From the NCBI GenBank assembly GCA_028702535.1, contig JAQVOR010000019.1, positions 1 through 37,478 on the forward strand: a stretch of DNA of 37,478 nucleotides, written 5' to 3'. Under the pieces are notes generated by a model. It searched no databases. It saw only the letters and a list, made by a program, of their open reading frames with translations, and had not been told where the DNA came from. This DNA comes from Bacteroidales bacterium (GTDB taxonomy: Bacteria > Bacteroidota > Bacteroidia > Bacteroidales > ML635J-15). Shown here piece after piece: positions 34,494 to 37,478 of the stretch. How positions within the stretch are numbered: the stretch's first letter is position 1; each line of letters starts with the position of its first letter. Position numbers and translations under genes: made by a program.

Positions 34494-34585
34494 AAAGAGC
34501 CCGAGCTTTGGTGGCTCAGGCTCTTTGTACTAACCCCAATCAACCATGAAAAAGAGAAAAGATAAATCAAATTTGCATTTGATTT
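34494..34585. ncRNA. Two-hairpin element, copy 3
   Basis: Hairpin 1 is AAAGAGCC (34494-34501) with GGCTCTTT (34519-34526), then a C/A mismatch and GAGC/GCTC around the loop TTTGGTG, which differs from the copy 2 loop at one base. The linker is TAACCCCAATCAACC, then ATGAAAAAGA (ATG 34546). Hairpin 2 is AAATCAAAT (34564-34572) with ATTTGATTT (34577-34585). On the minus strand hairpin 1 is followed by TATTTTTAAT, terminator-like. No strong promoter box is seen on either side. Confidence 0.7.
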
Positions 34586-34750
34586 TCGATACGAAGAAAA
34601 GCATTTTTTTATAATAAAACTAATGTATTTTACTAAAATTAGATGTACTTGACGTTAAAAATGGTCAAATCGAATAAAAATCATATCAAACAGTTAAAAT
34701 AAAAATAATCTAAGTGTTGTCCGTATCAATATATTTTGTAAATTTGTTAA

Positions 34751-35335
34751 ATGAACTTTAATCTAGACATATTAAGGGTTATTTCTAATAACGTTAAGCC
34801 TAGTGTTGGAAAGATACTTATTTCAGAGCCATTATTAGATGATTTGTATTTTGGTCGATCTGTCGTGTTTCTAATTGATGAGGTTGAAGACTCGTTTATG
34901 GGCTTAGTGCTTAACAATACTTCAGATCTTTTATTAAAGGAGGTTATTGACGGTTTCGATAATTGTGATTGCCCTCTTTTTTTAGGGGGACCTGTGAATC
35001 CTGATGTATTGTATTATATTCATACATATAAAAATATATCTGATGTCGAAAATATTTCCGAAAATCTTTATTTTGGAGGAGACTTAGATGAAATTCGTTT
35101 ATTGGTAAGTCAAGGAAAATTAAATAACTCTAATATTAAATTTTTTATTGGTAATGCGGGTTGGGCTCCTGGCCAACTTTGCGAAGAAATTAGTTTTAAC
35201 TCATGGCTAGTTAGTGATGTTCCAAGGAAATTTTTATTCTCTAATCATTTGGAGATGTGGAGTGAATCCTTAGGATTTGTGAGCGACCGTTATCAAATTT
35301 GGAAAAACTTCCCTATAAACCCCGATTTAAACTAA
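34751..35335 (+). CDS. yqgE: YqgE/AlgH family protein
   Basis: The 194-residue protein matches the YqgE/AlgH family over its full length: GKILISEPLLDDLYFGRSVV, SFMGLVLNN, PLFLGGPVNPDVLYYIHTY, YFGGDLDEIRLLV, NIKFFIGNAGWAPGQLCEEI and a W-rich end. The family is widespread and of uncertain biochemical role. It is cytoplasmic, with no signal peptide. It is convergent with the DivIC/FtsB-like gene, with only 7 bp between the two stop codons. The first gene downstream of the three RNA-like elements, it might be affected by them if they act in cis. Confidence 0.95.
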   Translation: MNFNLDILRVISNNVKPSVGKILISEPLLDDLYFGRSVVFLIDEVEDSFMGLVLNNTSDLLLKEVIDGFDNCDCPLFLGGPVNPDVLYYIHTYKNISDVENISENLYFGGDLDEIRLLVSQGKLNNSNIKFFIGNAGWAPGQLCEEISFNSWLVSDVPRKFLFSNHLEMWSESLGFVSDRYQIWKNFPINPDLN

Positions 35336-35342
35336 TATATAG

Positions 35343-35654
35343 CTATTCCGAAATAATGATGAATAAATCTTCATCAGCCTCTTTCATCTGATATTGTTCC
35401 CTTGCAAACTTCTCTAAATCGTCTTTATTTGAGAACAATTCGTGGTATTGTGTTTTATAAACCTTTATTTCTTGTTCGAAAAATTCAGCCTCTTTTTTTA
35501 ACTCAGCTAATTCCTTTAAGTTCTTAAATCTATCAACTAGATTATAAGTGTCGAAAAAACCAACCCATACTATAAATACAATAATAACAAATAAGTACCT
35601 GTTTTTTACTAAGGTAATAATGAATTTCCATAATATAGTTAGCTTCTCGTTCAT
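35343..35654 (-). CDS. DivIC/FtsB-like septum formation initiator
   Basis: The 103-residue product has a short cytoplasmic start, one membrane segment (YLFVIIVFIVWVGFFDTY, about residues 19-36) and a coiled coil (about 42-75, with LKELAELKKEAEFFEQEI). It ends in the conserved region DLEKFAREQYQMKEADEDLFII, where the AREQYxM motif is the hallmark of FtsB/DivIC. These proteins bridge the late divisome at the septum. Length is typical. It is the only cell-division gene in the window. Confidence 0.93.
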   Translation of the reverse strand: MNEKLTILWKFIITLVKNRYLFVIIVFIVWVGFFDTYNLVDRFKNLKELAELKKEAEFFEQEIKVYKTQYHELFSNKDDLEKFAREQYQMKEADEDLFIIISE

Positions 35655-35981
35655 TTCATCAAAATTCGGTATTATCTTCTTTAATTATTAATAAAACTGC
35701 TCTAAATTATTAACATGTTAATGTTTATTGTGTTTTTGATAATAATTGCTCTGGTTTTTATGCTGCGAAATTCATCTTGTTCTATTGGTTATAACTTGAT
35801 TTTTGAATTGTTTTGACCAAAAAATCCACAAATGTTTTTTTAAGGTAATTAATGAATTAATTAAGTTTATTTATTTTATTTTTGTATTTTTATAACATTA
35901 CCATTTGTTCTCTAACGTTATGTATCGACAAAAAAACTAAAACCATTACCTATATTAGCATACAGTGGATTTAATCCTAAA
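35655..35981. other. Upstream region of the hip-like locus with promoter box and palindrome
   Basis: No gene is seen. TATTTTTG at 35877-35884 fits the TAnnTTTG box and would give a leader of about 90 bases before the kinase gene. Just upstream, TAATTAAT-GA-ATTAATTA (35846-35863) is a perfect palindrome and could be an operator, as HipB-type repressors bind palindromes. No hipB-like gene lies in this window. Confidence 0.45.
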
Positions 35982-36918
35982 ATGTCTCAAATCAGTATAA
36001 TTAAAAAATATCAATATTATTTAATAAAAGGGATTACTATGACAGGTGATGCACCTAAGGATTTTCTTGGTGTTTATGAATATGGATATGTTCCTAAATC
36101 AAAATGCAAAAAATGGTCTAAATATATTGCTAAACATGGGCATAAATATTATCCAATGGAATCTATTACTGAATTTCTAATTTATAAAATTGGTAAGACA
36201 CTTGGATATAATGTTGCTAATGCAAAATTAGCTCTTGTTGGTGGACAAATTAGATTTTTATCAAAATATTTTATAACTAATATATGTACTCAAGTTCTTG
36301 AACATGGAGCTGATCTATATGCTGGATATTTAAACAATGCTCGTCAATTTGTTGATGATGTTGAATTTAAAAAATTGTCACATAATTTTTTTACAGTACA
36401 ATTTACAGAATCTGTATTTAAACATTTTTATCCAATCAACTACTCTTCATTAATGTCTGAATTCTTAGACATGCTTGTTTTTGATGCAATTGTAGGAAAT
36501 AATGACAGACATTTTTATAATTGGGGTATTTTAAAAAATATAAAAAATCATGTAGCCCCAATTTTTGCTCCAATTTATGATACTGCCCGTGGATTATTTT
36601 GGAATGAATTTGAATAGAAAATATTGCAACAAAAATGAAAAATTACCGCTTATACATAAGTATGCTAAAAATAGTATGGCAAAAATTGGATGAGAAAAAT
36701 CTTCAAAATTAAATCATTTCAATCTTATTGAAAACATCTTAACTTTACCTTATGCTGCTAATTGTATATCTGTTTCGATTTTTAATGATGACAACTCCAT
36801 AAAAAAAGTGAAACAAATGATTGACGAAGACTTTAAGAACTTGCTTAGTTTCAATCGTAGAGAGCTTATTAAAGAATATTTAACTTATAGATTTGATACA
36901 TTAAAAAAAAATATTTAA
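35982..36918 (+). pseudogene. Broken HipA-like Ser/Thr kinase
   Basis: The first frame (211 codons) contains the kinase core of the HipA C-terminal family: SITEFLIYKIGKTLGYNVAN, the catalytic loop LVFDAIVGNNDRHFYNWG (D175, N180) and the metal-binding APIYDTARGLFW (D200). It ends at TAG 36615-36617. The missing tail is in the +1 frame: RKYCNKNEKLPLIHKYAKNS, then TGA at 36691-36693 where Trp fits (KIG-stop-EK), then SKLNHFNLIENILTLPYAAN and on to TAA 36916-36918. One inserted base near 36615 plus TGG to TGA explain it. Known HipA kinases phosphorylate tRNA synthetases or similar targets and act as toxins. This copy should lack its C-terminal helical part. Confidence 0.85.
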
Positions 36919-36926
36919 TATCTTTG
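36919..36926 (+). promoter_or_regulatory. TAnnTTTG box giving a near-leaderless hipA-N transcript
   Basis: TATCTTTG overlaps the stop codon region of the kinase relic and ends four bases before the ATG at 36931. A TTG at 36893-36895 is 23 bp upstream. The next gene can therefore be expressed independently of the broken kinase. Confidence 0.5.
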
Positions 36927-36930
36927 CATT

Positions 36931-37320
36931 ATGAAAAAAATATTTTCAAAATTAAATTGGAAAGTAGAAGGGATGGATTATAATGATAAACCTTCATCTC
37001 CTGATGCTGTATTCCATCTTAAATATAATAATGAAGTTATTGGTATTTTAACATATACTGATGATTTATGGCATTTTAATTATACAGATACTTTTAAATC
37101 CTTGCAATTATCCCCATTATCTAATTTTCCAGATTTAGATAAAACATATTCCTCAGAATCATTATGGCCTTTTTTTGCATCTAGAATTCCTTCGTTAAAT
37201 CAATCTTTTTATACTAAAAAATTAAATAAAGTTAATGCAAACAAGAACGATTCAGTAGATTTATTAAAAGTGTTTGGTAAAAGGACTATAACAAATCCAT
37301 ATCATTTAGATTTTATTTAA
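36931..37320 (+). CDS. HipA N-terminal subdomain protein (HipS-like)
   Basis: The 129-residue protein resembles the N-subdomain-1 module of HipA as a stand-alone unit: AVFHLKYNNEVIGILTYTDD, WHFNYTDTFK, LQLSPLSNFPDLDKTYSS, then LWPFFASRIPSLNQ and a tail with LLKVFGKRTITNPYHLDFI. In split systems such as HipBST the separate N-subdomain protein (HipS) neutralises the kinase (HipT). Here it lies downstream of the kinase, whose gene is broken, and has its own promoter box. This one appears intact. Its partner today is unclear. Confidence 0.78.
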   Translation: MKKIFSKLNWKVEGMDYNDKPSSPDAVFHLKYNNEVIGILTYTDDLWHFNYTDTFKSLQLSPLSNFPDLDKTYSSESLWPFFASRIPSLNQSFYTKKLNKVNANKNDSVDLLKVFGKRTITNPYHLDFI

Positions 37321-37339
37321 TATAATCTAATATAATTTC

Positions 37340-37445
37340 CATTTCGACATTTATGTAATATACAAGTGCGTAATTTCAATGCTATTTTTTTTATTAAAAC
37401 CTCGCTCACTTAAACATAGCTTTGCTATGTGTTTCTGTCGAAATG
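37340..37445. repeat. Inverted repeat near window end
   Basis: CATTTCGACA (37340-37349) and TGTCGAAATG (37436-37445) are perfect 10-bp inverted repeats 86 bp apart. Between them is a small hairpin, ACATAG-CTTTG-CTATGT. No gene is present, and the window ends 33 bases later, so its full extent cannot be seen. It may be a dispersed palindromic element. Confidence 0.4.
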
Positions 37446-37478
37446 TTGAACTAAGCCTGCCAGCACTGCGATGCACTG

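Larger units (their letters stand above)
33930..34750. other. 821-bp gene-free stretch holding three two-hairpin elements
   Basis: No protein gene is supportable. The stretch holds three related elements (34056-34133, 34294-34378, 34494-34585), one further perfect hairpin TAGAAATGAT (34220-34229) with ATCATTTCTA (34240-34249), and a minus-strand promoter candidate at 34389-34419. The distances between the ATG triplets of the elements are 239 and 204 bp. Confidence 0.8.

Noticed and set aside
11836-36693. TGA read as tryptophan (altered code), since two genes have TGA where Trp fits
   Set aside because: TGA is the natural end of intact genes (for example 1497-1499 and the ATGA overlap at 7152-7155), TGG is abundant, and both affected genes also carry frameshifts, so they are pseudogenes.

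Overview
This is an AT-rich chromosomal window from a member of the Bacteroidota (Bacteroidetes). The evidence is two giant PKD-repeat proteins with type-B type IX secretion (T9SS) C-terminal domains flanking a PorP/SprF-like protein, a FISUMP lipoprotein, a GLPGLI-type domain, and several promoters of the TTG-N19/20-TAnnTTTG kind. The exact order or genus cannot be told from the sequence. Standard genetic code fits: TGA ends several intact genes and TGG is common.

Layout. 1-2838: cell-envelope genes (two outer-membrane beta-barrel proteins, the first cut by the window edge, a fossil of a duplicated barrel gene, a small lipoprotein and a FISUMP lipoprotein). 3205-5717: an EamA-type permease followed 11 bp later by a lipoprotein-anchored M81 (MlrC-like) peptidase. 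5860-10628: a translationally coupled YhaO/SbcD-like nuclease and YhaN/SbcC-like ATPase with an unusual C-terminal extension. 10775-13956: a decayed accessory patch containing a PstI/BsuBI-type restriction-modification pair broken by a frameshift, a nonsense codon and a truncation, the tail of an IS21-type istB with IS-end repeats, a small membrane protein, and an orphan, shortened ParD antitoxin with an intact-looking operator. 14001-18397: lgt plus a GLPGLI/PNGase F-like secreted protein on the minus strand, and a C69 dipeptidase divergent from them. 18438-18730: palindromic and 44-bp tandem intergenic repeats. 19464-28424: the T9SS cargo/PorP/T9SS cargo cluster. 28635-33929: a lipoprotein, a family 2 glycosyltransferase, a dihydroorotate-dehydrogenase-like flavoprotein, an unidentified secreted protein and a GH73-LysM peptidoglycan hydrolase. 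33930-34750: a gene-free stretch with three copies of a two-hairpin element. 34751-35654: convergent yqgE and a DivIC/FtsB-like gene. 35982-37320: a split HipA-like locus whose kinase gene is broken.

The best candidate for something undescribed is the set of three elements at 34056-34585. Each has a GC-rich hairpin, a nearly invariant linker ending in ATGAAAAAGA, and an AT-rich hairpin. The stem sequences differ completely between copies while pairing is kept, which points to structured RNA. On the minus strand each GC-rich hairpin is followed by a T-rich tract like an intrinsic terminator, and one copy has a well-spaced promoter just upstream. A plausible reading is three sibling small RNAs whose exposed linker is complementary to translation starts of the form AACC-ATG-AAAAAG. 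Strand and function are inferred, not shown.
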